From Maricaulis sp048268525 (GTDB lineage: Bacteria; Pseudomonadota; Alphaproteobacteria; Caulobacterales; Maricaulaceae): 64,000 nucleotides of DNA. Positions 9,079-18,421 of the stretch are shown piece by piece. The position numbers and the translations under genes were made by a program. The stretch covers positions 28,476 through 92,475 of the forward strand of contig NZ_JBLWVH010000008.1 of NCBI RefSeq assembly GCF_048268525.1, written 5' to 3'. The number at the start of each line of letters is the position of its first letter. Position 1 is the stretch's first letter. The notes beneath the pieces were generated by a model. It saw nothing but the letters and a program-made list of their open reading frames with translations. It did no database searches and was not told the DNA's origin.

Positions 9079-9999
9079 TCAGCGGACCCCTTCGGCACTG
9101 AGCCGTCGACACACATCATCCAGCTGTTCGAGCGTTTTGTACTGCACGCGCAACTCGCCGCCCTTGCTGCCGTGTTTGATTTCCACGGCCAGGCCCAATC
9201 GAGCGGTGATATCGGCTTCCAGAGCGCGCGTATCAGCATCCTTGGCTGCACTTTCACGCCCGCCGCCCTTGCTCTCCGGTGCAGGCGGATTGTGCGCGTC
9301 ACGGGCCAGTTTCTCGGCTTCGCGAACCGACAATCCACGCGCAATGATAAGCTCGCACAGTGCCTCCGGGTCCGGGGCACTGGCAATCGCCCGGGCATGG
9401 CCCGCCGAAATCTGCCCGCTCGCCAGGTGTGCGAGGACTGGATCCGGCAGCGACAGAAGCCGCATCATGTTGGCGACATGGCTGCGGCTCTTCGACACGG
9501 CGTGGGCGACGTCTTCCTGGGTGTGACCGAAGCGGTCGATCAGCTGGCGATAGGCTTGCGCCTCTTCGACCGGGTTAAGATCGGCGCGCTGAACATTCTC
9601 GACAATGCCGATTTCCAGCGTTTCCCGATCTGTAAGCTCTCGGACAAGCGCCGGCACCTCATGCAAACGGGCCCGTTGCGCAGCGCGCCAGCGACGTTCT
9701 CCGGCAACAATCTGGAACCGCTCCCCGCCATCAACAGGTCGCACCAGGATCGGCTGGACAATGCCCTTGTCAGCGATTGATTCCGCAAGGGCATTGAGCT
9801 CAGGCTCGGTAATGGTCTTACGGGGCTGGTCCGGGTTCGGCGCGATCAACTCGATCGGGATCATGCGCACGCCATCGCGTGAGGGTGTTGTGGCAGGTGA
9901 GGTTTGGGCGTCCGGCGCGCTATAGCCCTCGGTATCAGTCTCGCCGAGCAGGGCCGAAAGACCGCGGCCCAGACGTTTGTTCTTTTCGCTGGCGCTCAT
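9079..9999 (-). CDS. parB: Chromosome partitioning protein ParB
   Basis: The protein has 306 residues. The N-terminal RLGRGLSALLGE is the ParA-stimulating region. The CTPase/ParB-box arginine patch (GERRWRAAQRA) and the helix-turn-helix (TQEDVAHAVSKSRSHVANMMRLL) are clear, and the C-terminal dimerisation region ends the protein. ParB loads at parS sites, spreads as a CTP-dependent clamp and works with ParA to segregate the origin. Two perfect parS sites lie within 3.5 kb upstream. It overlaps the end of parA by ATGA, indicating a coupled parAB pair. Confidence 0.97.
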   Translation of the reverse strand: MSASEKNKRLGRGLSALLGETDTEGYSAPDAQTSPATTPSRDGVRMIPIELIAPNPDQPRKTITEPELNALAESIADKGIVQPILVRPVDGGERFQIVAGERRWRAAQRARLHEVPALVRELTDRETLEIGIVENVQRADLNPVEEAQAYRQLIDRFGHTQEDVAHAVSKSRSHVANMMRLLSLPDPVLAHLASGQISAGHARAIASAPDPEALCELIIARGLSVREAEKLARDAHNPPAPESKGGGRESAAKDADTRALEADITARLGLAVEIKHGSKGGELRVQYKTLEQLDDVCRRLSAEGVR

Positions 10000-10853
10000 G
10001 CTTCCACACCCTGTTCTTCACGATGACGTTTGCGTTCTTGCTGGACGATTTCCTTGGCCAGGCTGATATAGGCCTGTGATCCGGAACATTGCAGATCGTA
10101 GAGCAGGACCGGCTTGCCGACTGACGGAGCCTCAGAGACCCTGACATTGCGCGGAATGACCGTTTTATAGACCTTGTCGCCAAAGTGCTCGCGCACATCT
10201 GCCGCAACCTCGGCCGACAGGTTGTTGCGGCTGTCATACATGGTCAGAACCACGCCCTGGATATCGAGGCGGGAATTCAGATGGCCACGCACCCGCTCGA
10301 CCGTCTTGAGAAGCTGGGACAGGCCCTCTAGCGCAAAGAATTCACACTGCAGCGGTACCAGAATGGAATCAGCGGCGGTCAAGGAGTTCACGGTAAGAAC
10401 ATTCAAAGAAGGCGGACAATCAATCAGGATGTAATCGAGTGCCGCTGCGTCAGGCCCCAGCGCCTGCATGCTTTGATCGATCGCCCGCTTGAGGCGGTAG
10501 GAACGGCGCTGATCATCAGCCAGTTCGAGCTCGGCTCCTGACAAAAGCTCGTCAGACGGAACAATGCTCAATCCCGGAACAACTGTTGACGCCATGGCAG
10601 ACTTGAGAGAATCGCCCCCGACCAAAACGTCATAGGATGTCAGGGTGCGCTTGGCCGGTGGCACTCCGAGACCGGTGGAGGCATTGCCCTGGGGGTCGAG
10701 ATCGATGATCGCGACCTTTTGTTTGATGGCCGCGAGCGCCGTGCCCAGATTGATGGCCGTTGTGGTTTTACCCACGCCGCCCTTTTGGTTGGCGACAGCG
10801 ATTACGCGGGGCGCCTTGGCGCGCTGGACGTCAGTTGGCACGTTCCACCTCAT
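9996..10853 (-). CDS. parA: Chromosome partitioning ATPase ParA
   Basis: The protein has 285 residues. The deviant Walker A motif KGGVGKTT (about residues 24-31) follows RVIAVANQ. Walker B-type IIDLDPQGNAS and the switch segment YILIDCPPSLNVLTVNSL are present. It is the DNA-binding ATPase that moves ParB-bound origins. The start at 10853 overlaps the 3' end of rsmG by 23 bases, so an internal start closer to APRVIAVANQ cannot be excluded. It is in a leftward operon with rsmG and parB. Confidence 0.97.
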   Translation of the reverse strand: MRWNVPTDVQRAKAPRVIAVANQKGGVGKTTTAINLGTALAAIKQKVAIIDLDPQGNASTGLGVPPAKRTLTSYDVLVGGDSLKSAMASTVVPGLSIVPSDELLSGAELELADDQRRSYRLKRAIDQSMQALGPDAAALDYILIDCPPSLNVLTVNSLTAADSILVPLQCEFFALEGLSQLLKTVERVRGHLNSRLDIQGVVLTMYDSRNNLSAEVAADVREHFGDKVYKTVIPRNVRVSEAPSVGKPVLLYDLQCSGSQAYISLAKEIVQQERKRHREEQGVEA

Positions 10854-11454
10854 GAATGCGCAGGATCACCCCGTCACTGGTACGACTGGGTATGACTTCA
10901 CAATCGAATGTCCAGTGTTTACGGGCTTCGGTCAATTCATCGCGATAGTTTTGACCTTTGAAAAAAAGGCCTTGGGCCCTGTTATTCAACAAGGGCGAGA
11001 CATACCCCAATAATTTATTCAACGGCGCGAAAGCCCTGGCAGTGACCAGATCAAAGCCTTCAGCCGGATCGAGCGTCTCGACACGAACCGATCGGGCATC
11101 CGCATCCAGGCCCAGTTCCGCAATGGTCTTGCGAAGGAAGGCGACTTTTTTGCCCACGGAATCGACCAAGATCACATGTGCGTCCTGGCCACGATCGCGA
11201 AAACCCAGGGCCAACGCAATGCCGGGGAAGCCGGCGCCGGCGCCGAGGTCCGCCACTTTGCTCACATCCGGACCGATATGGTCCATTAGCTGATAGCTGT
11301 CCATCGCATGGCGTGCCCAGAACTGGTCCAAGGTCGACCGTCCGACGAGATTTGTGTGGGCGTTTGTTTCAACCAACAGCGTCCGCCACGCCTCAAATCC
11401 ATCGAGTGTTTCACGTGAAACACCGGCCTCACGACCAAAAGTTTCGCGATCCAT
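10831..11454 (-). CDS. rsmG: 16S rRNA (guanine527-N7) methyltransferase RsmG
   Basis: The protein has 207 residues. It has the SAM-binding core VADLGAGAGFPGIALAL followed by VILVDSVGKKVAFLR and VTARAFAPLNKLL, all typical of RsmG (GidB), which methylates G527 of 16S rRNA. A perfect parS site (11407-11422) lies inside its 5' coding part, where it encodes the VSRET stretch. The gene starts one base after the end of mnmG, so mnmG-rsmG-parA-parB form one leftward run. Confidence 0.96.
   Translation of the reverse strand: MDRETFGREAGVSRETLDGFEAWRTLLVETNAHTNLVGRSTLDQFWARHAMDSYQLMDHIGPDVSKVADLGAGAGFPGIALALGFRDRGQDAHVILVDSVGKKVAFLRKTIAELGLDADARSVRVETLDPAEGFDLVTARAFAPLNKLLGYVSPLLNNRAQGLFFKGQNYRDELTEARKHWTFDCEVIPSRTSDGVILRIHEVERAN
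11407..11422. promoter_or_regulatory. parS centromere site 1 (perfect 16-bp palindrome)
   Basis: The sequence TGTTTCACGTGAAACA is a perfect palindrome matching the known bacterial parS consensus. It lies inside rsmG, about 1.4 kb upstream of the parB start. Confidence 0.95.
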
Positions 11455-13314
11455 CTAGCTGGCCTCCTGCGAACGACGTTTCACATGGGCCAGCACCGCC
11501 GTCAGCGCACCCGGCGTGACACCTTCAATTCGAGCCGCCTGACCCAAGGTTTCCGGACGCGCACGTTCAAGCTTTTCACGAGCCTCATTGCTCAGCCCCC
11601 CGATACCGGAATAGTCCAGATCGCGCGGCAGACGCACGGCCTCGTCACGACGGAAGGCCAGGATGTCAGCCTGCTGGCGGTCGATATAACCGGCATAAAG
11701 CGCATCAATCTCGATTTGCTCCGCCACGCTCGCTGATACGCTCCCCAGCTCAGGCCAGATCGCTCGTAGGCGCTGCCAATCCACCTCCGGATAAGCGAGC
11801 AGCTCGGAAACATTCCGACGCTTACCATCGGCATTGACCGACAGGCCACGGTCGCGAGCTTCATTTGGAGTCAGCGACAGGCTCTGCGATAGCGACCGCG
11901 CCGACGACAGCTGATCCATCTTGCGGTCAAACGCTGCGCCACGAACACCGCCAGCCAGGCCCAGCTCGGTCGCTTTCGGCGTCAGGCGCTGGTCAGCATT
12001 ATCCGCCCGCAACGTCAGACGATATTCAGCGCGCGATGTGAACATCCGATAGGGCTCGCTCACTCCCCGCGTGATCAGGTCGTCGATCATCACGCCGATA
12101 TAGGCCTCGGAACGGCTCAACACGAAGGGCTGCCTACCCGTTGCGAACAGGGCGGCATTGGCGCCGGCCATCAACCCCTGGGCAGCGGCCTCTTCATAGC
12201 CCGTCGTTCCATTAATCTGACCGGCGAGCCACAGACCGGCGCGCTTGCGTAACTGCAGTGTCGCGTCCAACTCTCGCGGATCGACATAATCATACTCGAT
12301 CGCATAGCCGTACCGCTTGACCGACACCTGTTCGAGACCCGGAATGGTTTCGAGGAAGGCTTGTTGGACATCATCCGGCAGAGACGTCGAGATGCCGTTC
12401 GGATAGACCGTGTCGTCATCCAGCCCTTCCGGCTCGAGGAAGATCTGGTGTTGGGAGCGGTCGGCAAACCTGACGACCTTGTCCTCAATGGACGGGCAGT
12501 ACCGGGGACCACGCCCGGCGATCGCGCCGGAGTAAACCGCTGACTGCCCGAGATTGTCGGCAATGATCCGGTGTGTCGCTTCGGTCGTCCGCGTCACCGC
12601 GCAAGTGATCTGCGGCACCTCGATCCGATCGGTCAGGAAGGAAAACGGCACCGGCTCTTCATCCGCTGCCTGCTGCTCGAGACTGTCCCAATCAATCGAC
12701 GACTTGGAAAGGCGGGCCGGCGTGCCGGTTTTAAGACGCCCCATCTGCAGGCCCAGACCATACAATGTATCAGAAAGCCCGATCGAAGGCGCCTCCCCTG
12801 CACGCCCGGCTGGAATGCGCTCACTCCCTTTGTGGATCAGGCCGCGCAAAAACGTGCCTGTCGTCAGGACAACCGCGGCAGCGTGATACGCATGACCATC
12901 AGCGTCGGTCGCGCCAACACAGCGATCGCCATCGAACATAAGATCCTCAACAGCGACGGCCTTGATCTCCAGCCCCGACAGGGACGTCAACTCGGCCTGC
13001 ATCGCTGCACGATAGAGGGCACGATCCGACTGCGTGCGCGGCCCTCGTACAGCCGGTCCCTTTGAACGGTTCAACAGGCGGAACTGAATACCCGACGCAT
13101 CAGCGACACGGCCCATCACCCCATCCAGCGCGTCGATCTCCCGAACGAGATGACCCTTGCCCAACCCGCCAATGGCCGGATTGCAGGACATCTCTCCAAT
13201 CGTCTCAAGCTTGTGGGTCAGAAGGAGCGTCCGGGCCCCCAGGCGCGCTGAAGCCGCGGCCGCATCGCAGCCGGCATGACCACCGCCAATGACTATGACG
13301 TCCCAGGTTTGCAT
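11455..13314 (-). CDS. mnmG: tRNA uridine 5-carboxymethylaminomethyl modification enzyme MnmG
   Basis: The protein has 619 residues. FAD is bound by the N-terminal GGGHAGCDAAAASARLG dinucleotide fold. The signature SCNPAIGGLGKGHLVREIDALDG and the second signature region (GQINGTTGYEEAAAQGLMAGANAAL) are intact. With MnmE it modifies U34 of certain tRNAs. Synteny with mnmE upstream and rsmG-parA-parB downstream is the classic bacterial arrangement near the origin. A 122-base gap containing a parS site separates it from mnmE. Confidence 0.98.
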   Translation of the reverse strand: MQTWDVIVIGGGHAGCDAAAASARLGARTLLLTHKLETIGEMSCNPAIGGLGKGHLVREIDALDGVMGRVADASGIQFRLLNRSKGPAVRGPRTQSDRALYRAAMQAELTSLSGLEIKAVAVEDLMFDGDRCVGATDADGHAYHAAAVVLTTGTFLRGLIHKGSERIPAGRAGEAPSIGLSDTLYGLGLQMGRLKTGTPARLSKSSIDWDSLEQQAADEEPVPFSFLTDRIEVPQITCAVTRTTEATHRIIADNLGQSAVYSGAIAGRGPRYCPSIEDKVVRFADRSQHQIFLEPEGLDDDTVYPNGISTSLPDDVQQAFLETIPGLEQVSVKRYGYAIEYDYVDPRELDATLQLRKRAGLWLAGQINGTTGYEEAAAQGLMAGANAALFATGRQPFVLSRSEAYIGVMIDDLITRGVSEPYRMFTSRAEYRLTLRADNADQRLTPKATELGLAGGVRGAAFDRKMDQLSSARSLSQSLSLTPNEARDRGLSVNADGKRRNVSELLAYPEVDWQRLRAIWPELGSVSASVAEQIEIDALYAGYIDRQQADILAFRRDEAVRLPRDLDYSGIGGLSNEAREKLERARPETLGQAARIEGVTPGALTAVLAHVKRRSQEAS

Positions 13315-13399
13315 GGGGATCGATCCGTTCGGTTCAGGCTCTAGAAGAAGTCGGCCTACATAAGGCCTTCACCCAAAGGAGTCGAGATCGCAGATTGGA

Positions 13400-13415
13400 T
13401 GTTTCACGTGAAACA
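13400..13415. promoter_or_regulatory. parS centromere site 2 (perfect 16-bp palindrome)
   Basis: The same 16-bp palindrome TGTTTCACGTGAAACA occurs in the mnmE-mnmG intergenic gap, about 2 kb from the first copy and about 10 kb from the probable origin. Confidence 0.95.
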
Positions 13416-13436
13416 CGGCACAGCATTAACCCGCGG

Positions 13437-14753
13437 CTACTTGCCAATGCAGAATTGTGAGAACACCCGATCCAGAATGTCTTCGACATCGACCCGACCG
13501 GTCAGGCTCTCCAGCGAACGCACAGCCAGACGGGCATCCTCTCCGGCCAGCTCCGGCGCATCTGCCAGCTGGTCCCGACACCGCGCAAGAGCTTCCAAAG
13601 CCGCCTCAACCGCTTTCCGATGACGCACCCGGCTCAGAGCCGGCATCTCCCTGGTCGACAGCCGGTCCCGCACAATCTGTTCGATCCGCGCTTCCAACGC
13701 CTCGACGCCATCACCGGACTTGGCACTCAAGCGATAGGCACCATCCCGTTCCGCGCCAGTACCAAGATCAAGCTTGTTGAGGACAAGCAAATCCCCATCG
13801 GTCAGCCGGCCCTCCAGATCAACCAGGTCGTCCGTCGACCGCGCATCCGCCACACCAATCCTCAGATCCGCATGTTCGGCCCGATCCAGGGCACGACGAA
13901 CCCCTTCTGCCTCGATCGCATCCACGGCTTCGCGCAATCCGGCAGTATCCGAAATCACCACAGGGAAACCGCCCAGGGTCAATTGAACCTCAACAATATC
14001 CCGGGTCGTCCCGGGAATATCCGTGACAATCGCCGCATCACGTCGGGCGAGACAATTGAGCAGGCTCGACTTGCCAGCATTCGGGGCACCGATCAGAACG
14101 ATGGAAAACCCGGTCCGGATCCGCTCGCCCCGCCGCCCGTCATCCAGATGCTCGAACATCGAGTCGATCAGTTTACTCAACGGCGCATAGGCGGCGTGGG
14201 ACAACGCGTCCGGAACGTCGGCCTCGTCGGGAAAATCGATCTCGCCTTCGATCGAAGCCATCGCGGTAATCAGACTGTCCCGCCATCCATCATAGAGGCG
14301 CCGCAAGGATCCCGACATTTGCGAAAGCGCCTGGGCACGCTGGCCCTCGGTTTCGGCGTCAATCAGATCGGCCAATCCTTCGGCCTCGGTCAGATCAATC
14401 TTCTCATTCTCGAATGCTCGACGGGTGAACTCCCCGGCCTCGGCCGGATGAGCCCCGGCTTCATCCAGCGCCGACAGCACTGCATCGATGACGGCTGGTC
14501 CTCCGTGAACGTGGAATTCAGCGCTGTCTTCACCCGTGAAACTCGCTGGTCCCGGAAACCACAAAACCAGCCCGCGATCCATGACCGAGCCGGATCTGTC
14601 GCGAAGCGCACGCAAGCTTGCCAGTCGCGGTTCAGGCCGGGGAAAGCCGGCCAACGCGTCGAGCATCCCGCCTGCGCCGGGCCCGGAAAGGCGGATGACC
14701 GCAACCCCCGACCGTCCGGCCGGAGTGGCAAGCGCGTAAACCGTTGTATTCAA
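13437..14753 (-). CDS. mnmE: tRNA modification GTPase MnmE
   Basis: The protein has 438 residues. The N-terminal folate-binding part begins TTVYALATPAGRSGVAVIRLSG and includes EFHVHGGPAVIDAVL and FTRRAFENEKIDLTEAEGLADLI. The G domain has G1 GAPNAGKSSLLN, the DIPGTTRD switch, G3 DTAGLR and G4 NKLD. The C-terminus ends in the catalytic CIGK. It pairs with MnmG to modify wobble uridine. The adjacent small DUF6489 gene lies 4 bases upstream in the same direction, suggesting co-transcription. Confidence 0.98.
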   Translation of the reverse strand: MNTTVYALATPAGRSGVAVIRLSGPGAGGMLDALAGFPRPEPRLASLRALRDRSGSVMDRGLVLWFPGPASFTGEDSAEFHVHGGPAVIDAVLSALDEAGAHPAEAGEFTRRAFENEKIDLTEAEGLADLIDAETEGQRAQALSQMSGSLRRLYDGWRDSLITAMASIEGEIDFPDEADVPDALSHAAYAPLSKLIDSMFEHLDDGRRGERIRTGFSIVLIGAPNAGKSSLLNCLARRDAAIVTDIPGTTRDIVEVQLTLGGFPVVISDTAGLREAVDAIEAEGVRRALDRAEHADLRIGVADARSTDDLVDLEGRLTDGDLLVLNKLDLGTGAERDGAYRLSAKSGDGVEALEARIEQIVRDRLSTREMPALSRVRHRKAVEAALEALARCRDQLADAPELAGEDARLAVRSLESLTGRVDVEDILDRVFSQFCIGK

Positions 14754-14757
14754 TGTC

Positions 14758-15006
14758 CTACTTGTCCTTGCCCGACCCGCTCACGCCACCCTCCTGACGC
14801 ATCATCTCCATGAATTGATTAGTCATTTGACCACCAACGGCCGACCATTGGCGCATCAAGACCTCCGGCTCCATCGACTCCAGATTGGCCTCGGTCCGTT
14901 TGACGACTTCATCGACCATCGCATCGTTGATCCGCGATACCTCAGGAAGGCCGAGAAAGGCCCGGGCTTCTTCGGGCGTACAATCAATGTCGATCTTGAC
15001 CTTCAT
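14758..15006 (-). CDS. Small DUF6489 family protein
   Basis: The protein has 82 residues, with no signal peptide or membrane segment. It starts KVKIDIDCTPEEARAFLGLPE and has a Met-rich helix in the middle (QMTNQFMEMMRQ). I recognise it as the conserved short alphaproteobacterial family often placed next to mnmE. No biochemical function is known to me. It probably forms one transcript with mnmE (4-base gap). Confidence 0.8.
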   Translation of the reverse strand: MKVKIDIDCTPEEARAFLGLPEVSRINDAMVDEVVKRTEANLESMEPEVLMRQWSAVGGQMTNQFMEMMRQEGGVSGSGKDK

Positions 15007-15053
15007 TCCGGCCTCGCTTGAACTGCTAGAAGACTACTCAACAGGAGCCTCCC

Positions 15054-15752
15054 ATGACAGGTCAACATATCTCCATCAACACAGCTGATGGAGCCTTTTC
15101 CGCTTACCGTGCCGTGCCGGCCTCCGGCAAGGGAGCCGGCGTGCTTGTCCTGCAGGAGGTTTTCGGGGTCAATCAGGGCATGCGGCAAATCTGCGACGGT
15201 CTCGCTGAAGCCGGCTTTGTCGCGCTTTGCCCCGACCTGTTCTGGCGCGCCGAGCCGGGCCTCGAGCTCGACGATCATGTTGATGCCGATCTGAAACGCG
15301 CCTTCCAGCTCTATGGCGAATTCGACCTCGACACCGGCATGTGCGATGTCGCCGCGGCGCTGGCGCATCTGCGAGCCGACAAGGCGTGCACCGGCAAGGC
15401 GGGCGCGATGGGTTATTGCCTCGGCGGCATGCTCGCCTATCTGACCGCTTGCCGCACCAACAGCGACGCCACGGTCGGCTATTATGGCGTCGGGATCGAA
15501 ACCCGGCTCGGCGAGGCCGACGCGCTCGATCGCCCGCTGCTTCTACACATCGCCGGCAAGGATCAGTTCGTGCCCCCGCAGGCCCAGGCCGACATCCACA
15601 CCGCCTTCGACGATCATCCGATGATCCGCCTGGAAGGCTATCCCGACGAAGACCACGCCTTCGCTCGTCCCGGCGGCAGGCACTATTCCGGGAACAGCGC
15701 TGACCGAGCCAACATGCTGACGCTGAAGTTTCTCCACGAAATCCTCGATTGA
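15054..15752 (+). CDS. Dienelactone hydrolase family protein
   Basis: The protein has 232 residues, the family length. An alpha/beta hydrolase with a cysteine nucleophile: AMGYCLGGMLAYLTA is the nucleophile elbow (GYCLGG), with the Asp in GKDQFVP and the His in DEDHAFARPG completing the triad. VLVLQEVFGVNQGMRQICD is the usual oxyanion region. Family members open dienelactones in aromatic degradation, but many are general carboxyl-ester hydrolases. No ring-cleavage genes are nearby, so the substrate is unknown. A good AGGAG Shine-Dalgarno precedes the ATG. Confidence 0.92.
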   Translation: MTGQHISINTADGAFSAYRAVPASGKGAGVLVLQEVFGVNQGMRQICDGLAEAGFVALCPDLFWRAEPGLELDDHVDADLKRAFQLYGEFDLDTGMCDVAAALAHLRADKACTGKAGAMGYCLGGMLAYLTACRTNSDATVGYYGVGIETRLGEADALDRPLLLHIAGKDQFVPPQAQADIHTAFDDHPMIRLEGYPDEDHAFARPGGRHYSGNSADRANMLTLKFLHEILD

Positions 15753-15853
15753 CCCTCATCGTCACGCGGGCGTGATTACCGTGATCGTCCATCTTCCGTC
15801 ACAATACTCAGCCGTGCCGACAGTCTCGCATCAACGACAATCGGAATTTACCC

Positions 15854-16678
15854 TTGGCATTCGTCGACGATCTCCGTGAAGTGCGCCGCGCCGGCTTCCC
15901 GCTCCGCCCCCCCTTCCTGGCAGTGACGACCGGCATCTGGCTTGTCTGCCTGCTTGTGTTCGCAACCGCCGGCTGGATAGATGCGGTCAGGGAAGATCCA
16001 CAGGCCGATTACCCGGCCTATCTGATGGCCTGGACGCGCGGCCTGCTGCCCTGGCTCTTCCTCTTCCCCCTGGTCTTCAAGCTTGGCGCCCGCCACACCA
16101 ACGCCAATCTGCAAGACAGCACGGTATCCGCCCTGGTCGCTGGCACGACAGCCATGATCGCCGTTCTCGCCTATGCGGCTGTCGCCTTCTCGATCGGGAC
16201 AGGCCGGTCGCCGCTCGAGACACTCGCCAGCTTCGGCGTCCGCGACTTCCTGTGGGACGTTGTCCTGTTTGCCATGGCCTTTCTGGTCGGTCGGCAGATG
16301 CGACCTGAGCTCGACCCTCGCACCACGACGGGACACAGCCCCGGATCACTCGCCGTGAAATCAAGCGGCCGTGTCGAATACATCCCCGTCGCCAGTATTC
16401 TCGGCGCCACCGCGCAAGGCAATTACATCGCCTTGCACCTGGACGAGCGCGATGTCTTGCACCGCACCACCATGGCCCAACTGGAAACAGCGCTATCCGA
16501 TGCCGGTTTTATCCGCATCCACCGCTCCCACCTGGTCAACCCGTCAAAGGTCAGCGTCGCCCGGTCCCGCGGCGAGAGTTTCCGCATCATCGAACTGAGC
16601 AATGGCGTCCAGTTGCCGGTTTCAGACCGATACCGGGCCGAAGTCCGTCAGCAACTCGACCAACGGGTGCTCGGCTGA
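15854..16678 (+). CDS. Membrane-anchored LytTR-domain transcriptional regulator
   Basis: The protein has 274 residues from a TTG start at 15854; the start is uncertain because no ATG lies near. Four hydrophobic segments are visible (about residues 22-42, 62-78, 88-114 and 132-149). They are followed by a LytTR DNA-binding domain from about residue 165 (VEYIPVASILGATAQGNYIALHL, then GFIRIHRSHLVNPSKV, ending QLPVSDRYRAEVRQQL). LytTR proteins of this membrane-fused type are common in stalked marine alphaproteobacteria. The signal sensed is unknown and no partner is adjacent. Confidence 0.88.
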   Translation: MAFVDDLREVRRAGFPLRPPFLAVTTGIWLVCLLVFATAGWIDAVREDPQADYPAYLMAWTRGLLPWLFLFPLVFKLGARHTNANLQDSTVSALVAGTTAMIAVLAYAAVAFSIGTGRSPLETLASFGVRDFLWDVVLFAMAFLVGRQMRPELDPRTTTGHSPGSLAVKSSGRVEYIPVASILGATAQGNYIALHLDERDVLHRTTMAQLETALSDAGFIRIHRSHLVNPSKVSVARSRGESFRIIELSNGVQLPVSDRYRAEVRQQLDQRVLG

Positions 16679-16691
16679 CCGGCCCCTGCAA

Positions 16692-17327
16692 TCAGCCCGT
16701 CACAGCACTGGCAGCAGCCCAGGCAGGGCGGGCGGTCAAACGTGCGAAATAGGCCTTCACGGCCTCCGGCGCATCATCCATTTGCTTGATGATCTTGAGC
16801 AGAAACAGCATGTAGCCGACCGAGATATCGGCTGCGGTAAAGCGATCACCGGCCAGATAGTCCCGATCCTTGAGACCATGCTCTGCCAACATTGTGAGCG
16901 CTTTGACCGTGTCCGCCTTGGCTGACTTCGCGATCACCTCGCTACGGGCCTTTTCCGGCAACAACACCGTGTGAGCCAGCAGAAGCGTGACCGGCATGAT
17001 CAGCCCGCTCTCACCGAAATGGAGCCATTGCAGAAAGAGGTCGTAATCCTCTTCCTCGGGCTTCACGTCCAGATCCGTCGGCCCGTAGCGTCCCATGATA
17101 TATTGCATGATCGCCACCGACTCGAACATGACCCGGCCCTTGTCAGCCAGCGCTGGCACCTTGCGCAACGGGTGGACATCTGCATACGCCTCGTCACCGG
17201 CAGGTCGCTGGGCAAAGGCAACGCTCTCCAGCGTGTAACGCAGCCCCATTTCCTCCAGCAACCACCGCACCCGCACCGAGCGGGTCCTTGGCGCGTGATA
17301 GAGACGCAAGCCTGATTGTTCGACCAT
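16692..17327 (-). CDS. Glutathione S-transferase family protein
   Basis: The protein has 211 residues from the ATG at 17327. The N-terminal thioredoxin-like domain contains LYHAPRTRSVRVRWLLEEMGL, HPLRKVPAL and the glutathione-binding MFESVAIMQYI (Glu-Ser pair). The C-terminal helical domain includes YLAGDRFTAADISVGYML. GSTs conjugate glutathione to electrophiles or act as peroxidases; the subtype is not clear. gshB at the far end of the window would supply glutathione. An open frame continues upstream to 17474 but lacks family similarity. Confidence 0.92.
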   Translation of the reverse strand: MVEQSGLRLYHAPRTRSVRVRWLLEEMGLRYTLESVAFAQRPAGDEAYADVHPLRKVPALADKGRVMFESVAIMQYIMGRYGPTDLDVKPEEEDYDLFLQWLHFGESGLIMPVTLLLAHTVLLPEKARSEVIAKSAKADTVKALTMLAEHGLKDRDYLAGDRFTAADISVGYMLFLLKIIKQMDDAPEAVKAYFARLTARPAWAAASAVTG

Positions 17328-17491
17328 GGTGTTTCTCCCCGTGTTTTGGCATCCGGTACCGATTATGATTGTCACGAACACACGACATTGAAAGCATGGT
17401 CCCACCGCGCGGCCATCAAGAATTGTCGCATGCCGACGATACAATCCTGCCCAAATCACCTCCGGACACCACACCAGCCTTGAGGACCACC

Positions 17492-18361
17492 ATGCGCCTG
17501 CTCCCTATCGCTGCAACCGCCCTGCTCGCTGCCTGCTCACCGGCATCACACAACGTCCCGGTCGACCGTGCCGCACCCGCCATCGCGATGGACTGTTTCC
17601 GCGAAACAGGCACATCCATGCTGGCCGCGCATCGCGGCGGGCCGGCTGAGGGCTATCCGGAGAATGCCCTCACCAGCCTGCGTCGCCTGTCCACTCTGGG
17701 TGTGCTTTATGCCGAGATCGATGTCCGACGCTCCGCCGATGGGGTCCTCTACCTGCTGCACGATGACAGCCTGGACCGCACGACATCAGGAACAGGTCCG
17801 GTCGACGGGCTCGATTGGGCCGATCTGTCCGGGCTCCGCCTCGCAGACAATGACGGGCTGCCAACCAGCTCCCGCATTCCGACCCTCATAGAAGCATTCG
17901 ATCTGGCCCGAGAGGCCAACCTAGTCCTCAATCTCGATCTCAAATCGGTTTCGCCCGAGCAGATTGTCACCTTCATTCACGAACAGGGCGCACGCGATCT
18001 GGTGGCGGTCATCGCCTATACCGTTGAGGACGCCGCCGCCGTCCATGCACTGGATCCGGGGCTTCTCCTCTCGGTTCCCAATGACAGGTCCGCCTTGCGC
18101 CGCGCCGGTGTCAATCTTGAGGCGAGCTATATCTGGATGGGAACCGGGCCATTGGACCCCCACGCCGACACAGCGCTCGGCGATCTCGGACTAGAGACAT
18201 CAGCGGGCCTGTTCCGCCGCGAGGATGGAAGTCCCGGCCTCTATCTCGAAGCGCGCGACGCCAATATCGAGCTGATCGCCGTCGATGATGTCGATACTGC
18301 AGTCAGGGCCCTGGGCGGCGGCGCCGTTCTGCGTGACCAGATCAATGCCTGCACGCCCTAG
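17492..18361 (+). CDS. Glycerophosphodiester phosphodiesterase lipoprotein
   Basis: The protein has 289 residues from the ATG at 17492. A lipoprotein signal peptide (LLAACS, Cys about residue 15) puts it in the periplasm or on a membrane. GDPD signatures: the catalytic AHRGGPAEGYPENALTSL, the metal ligands in EIDVRRSADGVLYLLHDDSLDRTT, and LNLDLKS. It would cleave glycerophosphodiesters from phospholipids to glycerol-3-phosphate and an alcohol. The C-terminal half matches less closely than the N-terminal half but the active site is complete. Confidence 0.92.
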   Translation: MRLLPIAATALLAACSPASHNVPVDRAAPAIAMDCFRETGTSMLAAHRGGPAEGYPENALTSLRRLSTLGVLYAEIDVRRSADGVLYLLHDDSLDRTTSGTGPVDGLDWADLSGLRLADNDGLPTSSRIPTLIEAFDLAREANLVLNLDLKSVSPEQIVTFIHEQGARDLVAVIAYTVEDAAAVHALDPGLLLSVPNDRSALRRAGVNLEASYIWMGTGPLDPHADTALGDLGLETSAGLFRREDGSPGLYLEARDANIELIAVDDVDTAVRALGGGAVLRDQINACTP

Positions 18362-18421
18362 GAAACCCGTAACGAACCCCCACATGGTGGACGCACAGAA
18401 CAATCCGGATCGGCAAGACCC

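Noticed and set aside
13620..14813. 397-codon plus-strand frame opposite mnmE
   Set aside because: It is antisense to the firmly identified mnmE. Frame openness follows from GC-rich codon bias.
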